From assembly GCA_013397455.1 (NCBI GenBank), contig VYZB01000218.1, positions 1,214,776 through 1,278,775 of the forward strand: a DNA stretch of 64,000 nt. Direction: 5' to 3'. Below the pieces are notes generated by a model. The model saw only the letters and a list, made by a program, of their open reading frames with translations, did no database searches and was not told the origin of the DNA. Shown one piece after another: positions 38,901 through 50,028 of this stretch (its first letter is position 1; every line of letters starts with the position of its first letter). The stretch comes from Crotophaga sulcirostris (taxonomy: Eukaryota > Chordata > Aves > Cuculiformes > Crotophagidae). The position numbers and the translations under genes were made by a program.

Positions 38901-41900
38901 AGCTGTGTCTAGAGCACTCTCCAAGCACAGCTGACTGTACTACACAGTACATTAATACAAACCCTATTGTTGAAGTCAAGATATCTTGGGTAACAATATG
39001 CATTTTGGAGAAATAGGTAAAGCTTTTGTGCAAAGCACAAATGACCATCAAAGCCTCCAGTGTTTCTCTTTATAAACATGGGGGAGAGCTAGAGAAGAGT
39101 AGTAGGATGCATTACATTGTACTTATTACCCCATTTACATTCTTATTTCTCAACAAAGCTGTAGGACAAATGTTTTGTTTCTTTTTCATTTCTCCACCAA
39201 TATTTTTTTGTCATGTACTCACTTTGTTTCTCAGGGAGAAGCATAACGTCCAATACTTTATGAAGCAAACCAGTTAAATTGTTCAGATTCCTTTAACAAC
39301 AACTTGGCAGGCTTTTCTTGCTTGCCTGCCTATCAGATAAAAGCTTACACAAATTTTAGATTCTTCAAATAGGTAAGGACTGATAAGCCTATGATTTTCA
39401 GCTGTACCGAGAATAACATCTACAATCTGACCATCTGACCCTACCACTGTTTCAGATACGCACAAAGCCTCATTCTGCCTCTTTGGTGGGTGAGATTCAA
39501 GTAAATACTATCTCCACTTTGAACCTCTGTTTCTCCTCATGGGAAAGACATCAAGTCATAGTGGTCTGAAGGAAGCAGAACATGGGTGGTGAAGAAATCA
39601 AGATATAATGCACCGCTTGGATACTGTTCAGATTCAACGAAGCCAAGCCAACCATGGGCTTCTTTTTCACAATAATGAAACACTCACCAGATGGCAATCT
39701 TTAATTCCCGTTTTGCCATGTCCTGCATCCGTATATGGATGAAATGTTGCCATGCAAGTGCAGATATGGGAACCTAAATCTTCAGGGCATGCACACGTCA
39801 GAGGAAGGAGGTCTCCTGTAGTCATGGAAGCAGGCTGTAAGGGATCTCAGAACTACCAGAGAGAGGGAGGGTACATTTGTACACTTTACACTGTGGAGTG
39901 ACAGGAATTTTGGGATTTCTTTGCACCTAATTCTGAGATGTTTTTGAAAATCCAGGTGAACTGTATAAGGTAGAGGACATGCCACCAGACTAAGGGCATA
40001 GCCGTCAGTCCACAGGACCTGTCATTCACACACTAGTCCAAGTAAAATTTGTGTCTGATGCCATTTAAATAGCTTTGAGGGTCTGAATGTCAAGGGAGGT
40101 TGTGTGACTATGCTGTTTGGAGCATGAACAATAGTTACCAAATTTACAGGCGTCTATATTAGAGCTTAATTTTGGCCTGGATTTGGATGCAAAAGTGCCT
40201 TTGAGACAATGTATAAGTCTCAGCATTTTTTTTTAATCTGCTTTTGTGATTCTTTTAAAATTGTTTTCCAAATCCCTCAACAATGTTCACATTCATGCCT
40301 CATACTTGTGGCACTTTAAAAGTACTAATGCTAACGGTCACCTTTCATGAGGCTAAGGGAACAGAAATGCCTCTTAAGTAACTACAAAATGCTGCAAACA
40401 AAGAGCGGTAAGTTTTTCCCCAATGAATGTTTCTTTGGAGATTCAGCAGTTGATGTTTTACTGAACTTGTTCTGCCTGTGGGCTATCATAATAGCTCTCA
40501 AAAAAGTAATCCACACCAAAGCTTTGAGCTATAAAGTAGAAAGCTGCAGGAAATTAGGTTTGTTTTGCCATTAATGGAAAGAGACAAAATCGTGCAGTAA
40601 CTTAACTCCATTTTTTTCATTTTTAAATGATTGAAACAAATTAATAAAATTTAAGAGACAGAATGAACTTGCACTGGCTATGAGCATGAAAGGGCAGTGC
40701 ACACCAACAGTAGGTTTCTGGGATAGCCATAGAGCAGAATTTAATGAAATTGCTTCAGAGAAATGCAGTAATAAATACATGTGATGAGCCAGCAAAAGGA
40801 GCCGGAAGGCAAGGTGCTTCCATAGATATGAGTCAGTAAGTGCATTAGTGAAAGGAAGAATAGGATCTTATAGAGAGAATTGTTTAAAGTGCTCAGAAAA
40901 GAGAACAGAAGTCATTTGTACAAAATTCCACCAAGAAACCATTTTTTTTTACTCTGGTTATAATAGGCTGTCTGCATTTTAACAGAAGTCTGAGGAGTCC
41001 AAAAATGGTAGTTAAAACACTTTTTACTGCCAGCTGACGTAGCTTCAAAAGCTGCTGTGTGATATGAAATGAGGTTGTTCATCCCAGACAGTGTTAGATT
41101 TATGGTTAGACTTGAAGATCTTAAAGCTCTTTTCCAACCTAAATGTTTCTGTGATTCTGTATTACCAACCAGCACACAGAATACATTGCTTCTAAGGGAA
41201 CAGCAGCCTCAAGATGACCATAACTGGAGCTTAATGATAAAATATGCATCACTTAAGATGGGGACCATATTAAATGAACCAGAAACTCTCCAGTGCTTAC
41301 ATCTCTGTGGTACATGATTTCTACCTGGCTGGTACAGCACTCCCCCTCTCATGAGCTCAGGCTGCAAGGCTGACTTCTAATAAAGTGAACCCAGAAGCAC
41401 ACTATTGATATAGAGCAAAACAGAGCTTCTGTCTCCTTTCCTTTATGGCTTTTGTGAAGCTAGAGGAAACTGGTGAAGGAGCTGTGCATCTTATATACGT
41501 CAGCCAGCTGTGATTTATTACACTGATGCAGCACAAACATAGTAAGTTTGTGATGCTGTTCCTGCTCCCTACATTTTTTTTCACTGACAGTTGCAATATT
41601 CTAGGCAGGTCCTGTAGAAGATTCAGAGAAATGAGACCACTATCAAAGTAACTTCTTCCGTTTGCACAAGGCAAATGCACATCTTCAGGTAGTCACTTGT
41701 ATGTCTTACTAAATTACCTCACCTAGAGGGATACATGAAGATCTGGCATAATAATTCACAGCACATATTACATTTAAAAGGCCTAGTCTACATGCAGTTA
41801 GTATATGAAGACATTTATTTCTAAGACATGAGGCTGGATTAGATCATCATGTGCATCGCACACTTCTCCTGGGCTATAGGTCATAGAAAGTGGTATAAAC

Positions 41901-43046
41901 AAAGTATTGTAGAAAGGACATGAAAACAAAATAGTTCCTTGAAATCAAAGTCACTGCACAGCACATAGCACAGATGTGATCAGTCCTGGCTGTGACACCA
42001 AATGGCAGGTTTTTTAGGAGAAGGCTCCAAGGAGCATTGTCACCCAAAATAAATTACAGGAAGGACTCTTGCCTAGAGCTGCTGCCTAGAAAGTGGTATC
42101 AGCCGGCCTGTGAAATTGGGAAGCTGGCAATAGTAATTACTTTCTTAGAAGAGAGAAGGGGGTTTGAAGGATATTCTAGTCCAGTAAGTACTCATTCTGA
42201 ACATCAAAGCAGATTTCAGTGTCTAATTGGTTAATTATAATATACGTAATTTCAGTAGGTGTGGATGTCCAATTTTCTGGAACAGATGTTTTTTCTGTCA
42301 AGTGTTAATGCATGTTGGGGGAAAATATCTTAGAGCAAACTGCTATGTAAAAAACTAAGTCAATGATCAGGCATTCCCAATACTGCTAGTTCTGCAGGAT
42401 ATCTCTAATTACCAGGTCCTTGTCAACCAGTAATCAAGCAAGAACATTTGCGTTCATTTTTTTCACAGTTCTACAGTGCTTTCTTCACAGTATCTATGAA
42501 TGATAAAAATATTAGTCTTCACCACAAAAATACAGTAAGTATAAAGCACAGTTAATCCATCAGTTAGGAGAAATCTTGGGCACTGCATGAATCCTGCTGA
42601 ATCCCACTTTTGGAGCATTGATGGAGCAAGCCTGGGCAGAAAGTGGCAATGATGGGTGATTCTCTGGTCCATGTTAACCTGAGGTCGTGTCTGCCCCCAG
42701 CACCCTAACTCTCTCCTAGCTCGATTTTTTTTCCCTGATTATTCCTCTTACCAACTTTTTCTGCAGAGGCGTGTGCCAGCAATACCATCTGCTGGCCAAA
42801 CCTAGAACTGTCCTGAGGAGTGGGCAAAGGCAGCAGAGCAAACAGTCCCCGTGGAAGCCGCTTTGCTGCCCCTCACCCTCCTGCCCTAAGGGGAGGGCTC
42901 CTGGTCCTGGGGCAGCATGTGGCCAGTGTCGGGGTGGTGCTGTGGCAGGGGAAAAGCTCCAAATCCCTATCGCAGCCTCCTGAGCCAGAATTGTTTCAGT
43001 TACTCCTATCCCGTGTCTCTTAATGTTTTGGCTTTCAGCCCTGGTT
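35916..43046. other. Intergenic, no gene recognised
   Basis: Purine-rich block at 36140-36640, one CR1 tip at 41095-41162, otherwise unique sequence. No conserved exon was recognised. Confidence 0.7.
41095..41162 (+). mobile_element. CR1 LINE 3' end fragment
   Basis: GGTTAGACTTGAAGATCTTA, then GCTCTTTTCCAACCTAAATG and TTCTGTGATTCTGTATT form a CR1 3' terminus in forward orientation. Only about 70 bp remain. Confidence 0.82.
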
Positions 43047-43585
43047 CACAGTATCACAGTATCACAAGNNNNNNNNNNNNNNNNNNNNNNNNNNNNNNNN
43101 NNNNNNNNNNNNNNNNNNNNNNNNNNNNNNNNNNNNNNNNNNNNNNNNNNNNNNNNNNNNNNNNNNNNNNNNNNNNNNNNNNNNNNNNNNNNNNNNNNNN
43201 NNNNNNNNNNNNNNNNNNNNNNNNNNNNNNNNNNNNNNNNNNNNNNNNNNNNNNNNNNNNNNNNNNNNNNNNNNNNNNNNNNNNNNNNNNNNNNNNNNNN
43301 NNNNNNNNNNNNNNNNNNNNNNNNNNNNNNNNNNNNNNNNNNNNNNNNNNNNNGTAGAGAGCAATAAGGTCACCCCTGAGCCTCCTCTTCTCCAGACTAA
43401 ACAGCCCCAGCTCCCTCAGTCGCTCCTCGTAGGGCTTGTGCTCCAAACCCTTCACCATCTTCGTTGCCCTCCTCTGGACACACTCTAGCATCTTGACATC
43501 TTTCTCAAACTGAGGAGCCCAGAACTGCACACAGTACTCAAGGTGAGGCCTGACCAGTGCTGAGTATAGGTTCATATAGGAGTTG
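43047..43585 (-). mobile_element. CR1 LINE containing an assembly gap
   Basis: CACAGTATCACAGTATCACA at the left is a CR1 3' terminal repeat in reverse. After the gap, 43354-43575 encodes on the minus strand [37 protein letters not shown] and [18 protein letters not shown] without a stop. The known part is well preserved, hence fairly young, and 5'-truncated near 43570-43585. The gap hides the rest of the 3' region. Confidence 0.9.
43069..43353. other. Assembly gap (285 N)
   Basis: Run of N inside a CR1 element, between its 3' terminal repeat and its ORF2 3' part. Translated ORFs spanning it are artefacts of the gap. Confidence 0.99.
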
Positions 43586-46500
43586 GGAGTTCAGCAGGCT
43601 GTTAATCTTCATGTTTTAAGAAGAAAGGAATGCCTTGCCTGACTACCTCTCTGCTCAGCTGCCCAGGCATACAGAAGAGCAGACACAAACTCTGGACTGT
43701 GCACAGGGATCAGGCACAATCCCTTTTCCTTATCTCAGTAAAACAAGAGCTCTCTCTGTGATGTCCTTTGCTGGAACTTTGCACATAGCAGTCACACTTT
43801 AACCCAAAATAAGCATGCAAAACAATTAAGATCATTTTTATGGAATGAGATAATTGAAAGGAGAGAGCATGCAAAAAACACCTTCAGGAACTGAGCTGAG
43901 AGTGTTTTCCATAGTTTTTTTTTTGTTTTTTTTTTTGATTAAGCTGCCTAGTTATAGGAGCCAGGAACACAGAAGTATCTGAGAAACACTACAGGGCATG
44001 CAAGGAAAGCAGCCAGGAAACACTAGATAGCCCTGGCCATTTTTCTTTTTTAGGATGGAGGGATACTTTATTTACAAATAGAACCACAATATTTCGGTCA
44101 CCCAACTTCTGCCCAAGAAGTGGCTAAAGAGGCTGGGAATTTTTGGCCTGGAGAAAAAAAAAAAGAGGCTATGAAGGAGGGATGAAATAAAGGACTTTTA
44201 AGGGAGGAGCAAGGAGACAGTAAGGAACAATTGTTCATTTTCTCAGATAAAATTAGCTGGAAACTGTTGCAAAACAGACTGGAGGAATTAACCATACGCA
44301 GAATATGTGCTGGAGCTATAGATCTCTCCTCGATAAGACACTATGGATGTTGAGAATTTGCATGGCTACCCGTATGTCCAAACCCTGAGGGCACCACCAG
44401 CCCTTACTGCCCCATTTCAGCGCCCCTGGGGCTGCCAGTCCCTGCCCCAGGGATGCCCTATTCCAAACATCCAGTCTTATGCCTTTGTGTACTGAGACAC
44501 TTATCAGTGAGAAACTATTAGTGCATTCAAGTCAGAAAGTCTTGTTAGATAAAGTGGGTGACAGAGACACTTAGATTCACTAAAAAAAATGAGGAGGATC
44601 TATCTCCAAAGCGCCAGAGGTAGCAAAGATAGAGATTGAATCTGTTTCATTTGAGGAGGAGATTTGAATTTGCTTCTGTCACCTCTGAAGAATATGTCCC
44701 AATAGCCCAACTAGTGGGTAATGGTTTTTGTATGTTTTGTTCTTTTCCTGAGAGAAAAATGAGCATTTTGCTTGATTTGAATTGAACTGCTTGGGGCTAG
44801 TTTTGTTTACTTTATAGCCTCGGAGATAATAGAAGTAATTATAGCTTGGGAGAGAGGAAAAAACTACCTTGTGCTTACTGAAGTCTGATTAGCTGGAGAG
44901 CAGAAATACCTTTGTTGCCTGCTCTGAATTCACAAATACAAGTGCAGCTATTATGGAAAGAGAGATTTATAGTTTTTGTTGAAGAGATTTGGAAAAGTGG
45001 AGGTTCTGCCTTCCAGGTTATGGTAAAAATTATATATAAACAGTTGGAAGAGCTAAACAGTTTGTCAGCCTCAGTCCTCGTGCTCATTGGGAGGGTACAA
45101 AGGCAGAGCTGTGTACAGGGGTTACTCACCCTCGGGGAGCACTGGGGAGAGCAAAGCATTTGCTGGGGGTTTCATTCCACGCAGAAGTTGGCAACACAAA
45201 CAGTTCCCATTTTGAGACAAGTGTTTAGTCAAAGACCAAACAAACACAGTTCCCTTTCCCCAAAATAACTTGATAAAACGTGCAGTTTCAATGACAATGA
45301 GGCAATCCTATACTTGTTATATTCATAACATCTTTCCAGGGTCTGTATAAACCTTTGGGATTCAGAGTCAGCGTGTTTTCATGAGACAAAGAGCTATTTT
45401 AACTGCTACAGCTGTATTTTTTCAGACCACACAAAGGAAAGATCTAGGGATTTCAAAAGCCCCAGACTCAGCAGAGACTCCACAGTTTAATTTGTGAAGT
45501 GAAAGAGCTGACAGATATCAAACCTGATTTTACCTCACAGGTGGTAAAGTCATGCATCTAATCCTGTGTCTCTTGAATCAGTGATGATTAATGGGTTTCA
45601 GGGCCTTTGAAAATACAAAGAGCTGTAGTTCAGAAAGCACAGGCTTCATCTGGCATAGAAAAGAAACAAGCCCTTGTTGCATGGTGACATGACCCAAGTA
45701 TTGTCCAGGTATGCTATCTGAGCACTTGGGTAGATCTGGAATAAGTATCACTGTGTTGAATGGAGATGTAAAAATTTGAAACATTTCTCTTCCTAGCAAT
45801 CGTTCACTGCTGTCATTTTAAAGAATAGTGGACTCCCCGAGGCATCCTGGAGAAAACTTTTGCATCAAATGTTGCCTATGTGCATGAAATTGAGTATCCC
45901 TTGGAGCAGTGAGCTGAGCAACGTATCAAGGAATGACAAATAATTGCTCGATATGGAGAGAAATAACTCCTGGGAGTTTTTATCCAAAGCCAGCAGGGTT
46001 CAAGCTGGGACTGCACGGCAAGGTAGTCTTCATTTTGACAGATACAGAACATGTGTTAAACCAGAGAAAGTGGCTTCAGGAGCATTGTGTCCTGGACCTG
46101 TGCTTCTCAAGAACTTGAATCGGGGGGGAATTGAGTATATCCCAATTTAGAGATACAAACAATCTTTTCTCTCTTCTAGCACCAGTAATTTGCTATTTTT
46201 CATCAGGTCTCTCCCTTTCTGCTAGGATAGTAAAGTAAAATTTATTTCCTTTTTAGTCATCTTGAAATAAATTAATGTCAGTGGAGCAGCAAGAGGACAT
46301 TCTCTGCATATGCTCCAAAGCTATGTAGGACATTTACTAGATTAGGAAGTCTGTGGTTTCCAGTTAAGAGAAAAAAATAAAGTGACAAGAAATGGGCAGG
46401 GTAGCTGTGGACCTTTGCTTGTGACTGCAGAATGAAGAACTAAGTCCTGGAGCGTGGCTGATCCCACTTAGCAACTGCAGTAGAGCTGAAACAACTTTGC

Positions 46501-48876
46501 AATGAATTGTTGTGACAGGTATCTTTCAATAAAACTAAACAGACTGCTCTTGCTTAAATCAGTTGTCTTCTTTTGTTGAGGTACTGGTTGTTTAGTTCCA
46601 CAGGTTTCATAAGCAGCTCTGTATCCAGCAGAAACAACAAACTAAAGCAATTTGCTGGAGTTGTTCTCTCTTTCAGTGGGTCTTTCTGGGCAGAGACACC
46701 CAGGGATACATCTAACAGAGAGGAAATTACTGCCCCCTGAGTCTCTCCAGCCCTGCAATGTATCCACTGGATGCTGACAGACACCCTTTGGACTTCTGAC
46801 CATACAGAGATCTCCACAGGCTCACTTTCAAGTAAAGGGTTCCTGTTGTGTAGGCACACACAAAGGCACCCAGATCATTACATGTACTTCTTGTTGAGGA
46901 GACAGGAGAAACAAACTGATGCAAACCCATTAAAAAAACCCCAAACCTAAAGATGATGACCGTCTTAATTTACATCTTTTCCTACTTCGTGAAATCTCTG
47001 GCTTTTTTTCACTAACCCTCAAGTGAGTAGAAAAAAAAAATTGCAAGAGTCCAGCTCTGCCTTAAAACATCGGCAAAAGTGTTTGCGTTTTAGTCTTGTC
47101 TGCACTGTAGGTCTATTTGAAGGATTTATTTTGTACACTACCCGCCTGTAGGCAGGATTGCAAATAATTAGAGTTCAGTCCAAAACTCCTTAGTATCACA
47201 TAATCCACAAAACTGGTGATATGATTTAAAAAATTAATGGAACAATTTTAATTATAGAAAAAGATCCAAACCTCACCTATAATGAGCTTATTCAGTTTGT
47301 AGAACTTTTACAGTTCATAACTGGATAAATGTCAATGCATAATGCTGTAGTTCACCAGTGTTGATCACAATTTGTATTAAAATAAATAAGCAAACATACT
47401 GAGATGATACGAGCCAAGCATAAAGAATTCATCCTAATTACATTTGATCAGATGGATTCAAGTAAACAGAGTCACAGTATGAAATTTCCAGAAAAAAAAG
47501 CAATCTAGAAGCAACATGCTCACCACCTTCTCAGAACAATTTTCTCCTGGTATTAGCATTACTCCTATAAACCCATTGGTTGAAGTTATAAAATAAGATG
47601 CTTAAAGGCAAATGGCAAAACTAGTATGTAAAAAAATGGTTCTTCATCACCTAAAATACAATAGGCTGGATCTTCAGCTTTCAGATGTGTCATCAAAGCA
47701 GGGATTCTTCATACTTTAATCTTCAAAATGTAATCACTACGTTCATAGTCTGTTCCCTGTCTGTTCAATGCAGATTCAGCTTAACCAAGATACTCATTTT
47801 AGAAGGATCCACCTTTCCCATCCAAGATGCCTGCTTTTATGCAGCCTATGAAGACAGGTGCCTGTTTTTATTCCTCAGCAGGAGGGAAAGAATACAGATG
47901 TCCATCTTAAACCAACCACTGAATTTTTGCATGGCTCAAATTATGTGTGATGAATTGGGTCAGGTCAGCAAAGACTTCTGGGACTCTTTATCACAAGGTG
48001 GAGTTATGGACCTAGTTGTGTTTGTCATTTTGTCCCCTTAGAGTACAAGTTAATGTCCCACAAAATCAGCAGAATTGCTTTGACTGTGTTTGGTCAGCAC
48101 AAAACACCCAAACCATCATACTGGATACCTATAACCAGCAGTCATGCCATCCAGCTGAGGATCTGAATTGTAATTGATATCTTATATGAGGATGCAGGTA
48201 GCATTTGATCCATCCTCTTTAACTCCTCATATGTGAAAGGAGGCTTGCTAGTAAACATCAAAATAAGTTTGTGTATTTGGAGGCTGCTTGTCTCTCCACA
48301 TATGAGATGAGGTCTCTTGTTTATCTCTTTGCTGGTATTAATGATGTCATCACAGTTTTCACACATCAAGCCTACTCTTGCAGGGATCTCCACAGCAAAA
48401 TGAAAAAGAAAGATCTCCAAAAGCACCGTAGTGCTCTGTCTGCCCCTCCGACTCTGGGGTGACGTGGTAGCTCCACAGGAGAGGCAGTGGGTGCAATGCT
48501 GTTCCCAGGTGATGCAGATGCACCGTGGGTCAGAGCTTGAAAGGAGGGAGGGTATCAGACAGAAGAGCCAGAGATTCAGCATCCTCGCTCCCATGTGTAT
48601 CAGGTGGCCAACATTCCCATGGGTGAGCACAGAGTGGTCATAACTACACTTTGGTTTGTGACAGCAGGATGTGTTTCTACAAGAGAACGAAAAACACACA
48701 GGGTTAAAGTTCAACTGGAAGGAATATTTGTCTTACTACCTCAGTGGAATCAGAACCACATATGTCATGTTTGTTTGAGAGACACATAGACTGAGCCAGC
48801 AGCTCAGCAACTGAGCAGGGGGCAAAATTATCCATTATCTTTTTACTTTGGAATGGACCTTAATTTCAGTATTTTC
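43586..48876. other. Intergenic, no gene recognised
   Basis: Unique sequence downstream of ASB9. Contains an interrupted poly(T) at 43914 and an unexplained 190-codon open frame on the minus strand (48142-48714). No family was recognised. Confidence 0.65.
43914..43936 (+). repeat. Interrupted poly(T)
   Basis: Two T runs (about 10 and 13) split by a single G; simple repeat about 330 bp right of the CR1 at 43047-43585. Confidence 0.8.
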
Positions 48877-49903
48877 TTTATTTACTTTATGACCACACTT
48901 TAGAGGCATTATTATTATCAATCCCATGGAAAATGCTACAAATGAGGTAGCACCTCTCCAAGAAAAAAAAATTACCTCACTCTTAAGATGATCTCTTTTC
49001 TTGAATGGGAAAGGAGTTAGAAGCTGTTGTTTTTCTAATGAGTGCTAAGAAATGCTTAGGAAATTTCACCTAACTTTCAGGGCAGAAAGGGGGAACACTC
49101 AATGCCTGCAACTGGTAACCTGTTAACCTGTGTCTTTGAAATATAGTATGCTACAAGGCAAAAATGTATAGTACTGAAATGTGGCTCCCCTATGTCTCAA
49201 AGCATCAGAAATAAGTGATTTAGAAATGGATGATCGAAGTCGTTACCCCCACTTTTCTTGCACAGTAGGAACTACCATTAGCCATGACCTACTTGATGTC
49301 ACGGCAGAAAAACTTTTCAGAGGCTGACCTAAATGTAGATGATTGTTGGTTGGTGCTTATACTTAGGAAATAAATAACATCTGTCAGAGGGCCACTCTTG
49401 CTCTACAGTTAGTTTCAGCTGAATTCCCTTTCCTTATCTTTAAAGTAGGGTCAGTACAGGTCTCAGAGATAACAGGCACATGAGCACTGCTTACAGAGAA
49501 AGTGTAGCTATCCTTAGTATTCTTAATATGTACATGAAGTGCTGTTAGTGCTGGGCCAGGATATGAATTTCTTCGTTAGGACCTACCAACCACAAACCCT
49601 TTGAAACTGTGCCAGGATACAAAGAATCAAGAGATCTATTTTAAAACACTGTGCTCATCGTCTACACTTTCTAGGGGAATCTTGAGTCACACTTTCAAGC
49701 TTCAAACAATGGATTTGCCAGGGGTGGTGGCACTGAGAACTGAACAAGTTGGTCAGTGCTCTGCTTCTTGGACCCAGGGCTTTACTAGGGACAAGCAACT
49801 ATCATAAATTAACATTGCAGATATTGGCAATACTGCTGTTGAGAAGAGACTTTCTTCAACGAACCTTGCTGTGTTTTTAAAGGCACCATTTTGAACATGA
49901 AAG
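48877..49903 (-). other. Possible ASB9 3' UTR up to first AATAAA
   Basis: Downstream of the ASB9 stop, the first canonical AATAAA I find on the minus strand is at 48882-48877, about 1.0 kb away. No AATAAA or ATTAAA was found in the first 500 nt. The 3' UTR may therefore run to roughly 48.86 kb, or use a non-canonical signal nearer to the stop. Confidence 0.3.
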
Positions 49904-50028
49904 TTAAACGTGGAGAAGGAAATGTTTCAGCTCATCTGGAAGGAGAAGTCCAGTAATTTTTTGATGCTGCTTGTGTCCAAAGCACCTCCTGATGCACAGG
50001 CGGCACAGCTGCATCAAGGACAGCGGCC
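49904..50028 (-). CDS. ASB9: ASB9 coding exon 7 (SOCS box, stop codon)
   Basis: 125 nt, 3374 nt downstream of exon 6 and too short to stand out as an ORF. Completes codon 254 (Gly) and encodes residues 255-294, then TAA at 49906-49904. Acceptor is TTTCTCCAG. The SOCS box starts PLSLMQLCRL, with the BC-box pattern SLxxxCxxxI (S257, L258, C262, I266), and ends LLLPDELKHFLLHV, the Cul5-box region. Residue 265 is Cys and 271 is His, where I recall Arg and Ile in human ASB9; the core BC-box positions are kept. Confidence 0.92.

Noticed and set aside
42917..43575. Several 100-170 codon frames across 43069-43353
   Set aside because: They consist mainly of N. The readable part on the minus strand is CR1 ORF2.
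47685..48041. 118-codon open frame on the plus strand
   Set aside because: No recognisable family; downstream and antisense to ASB9, consistent with chance.
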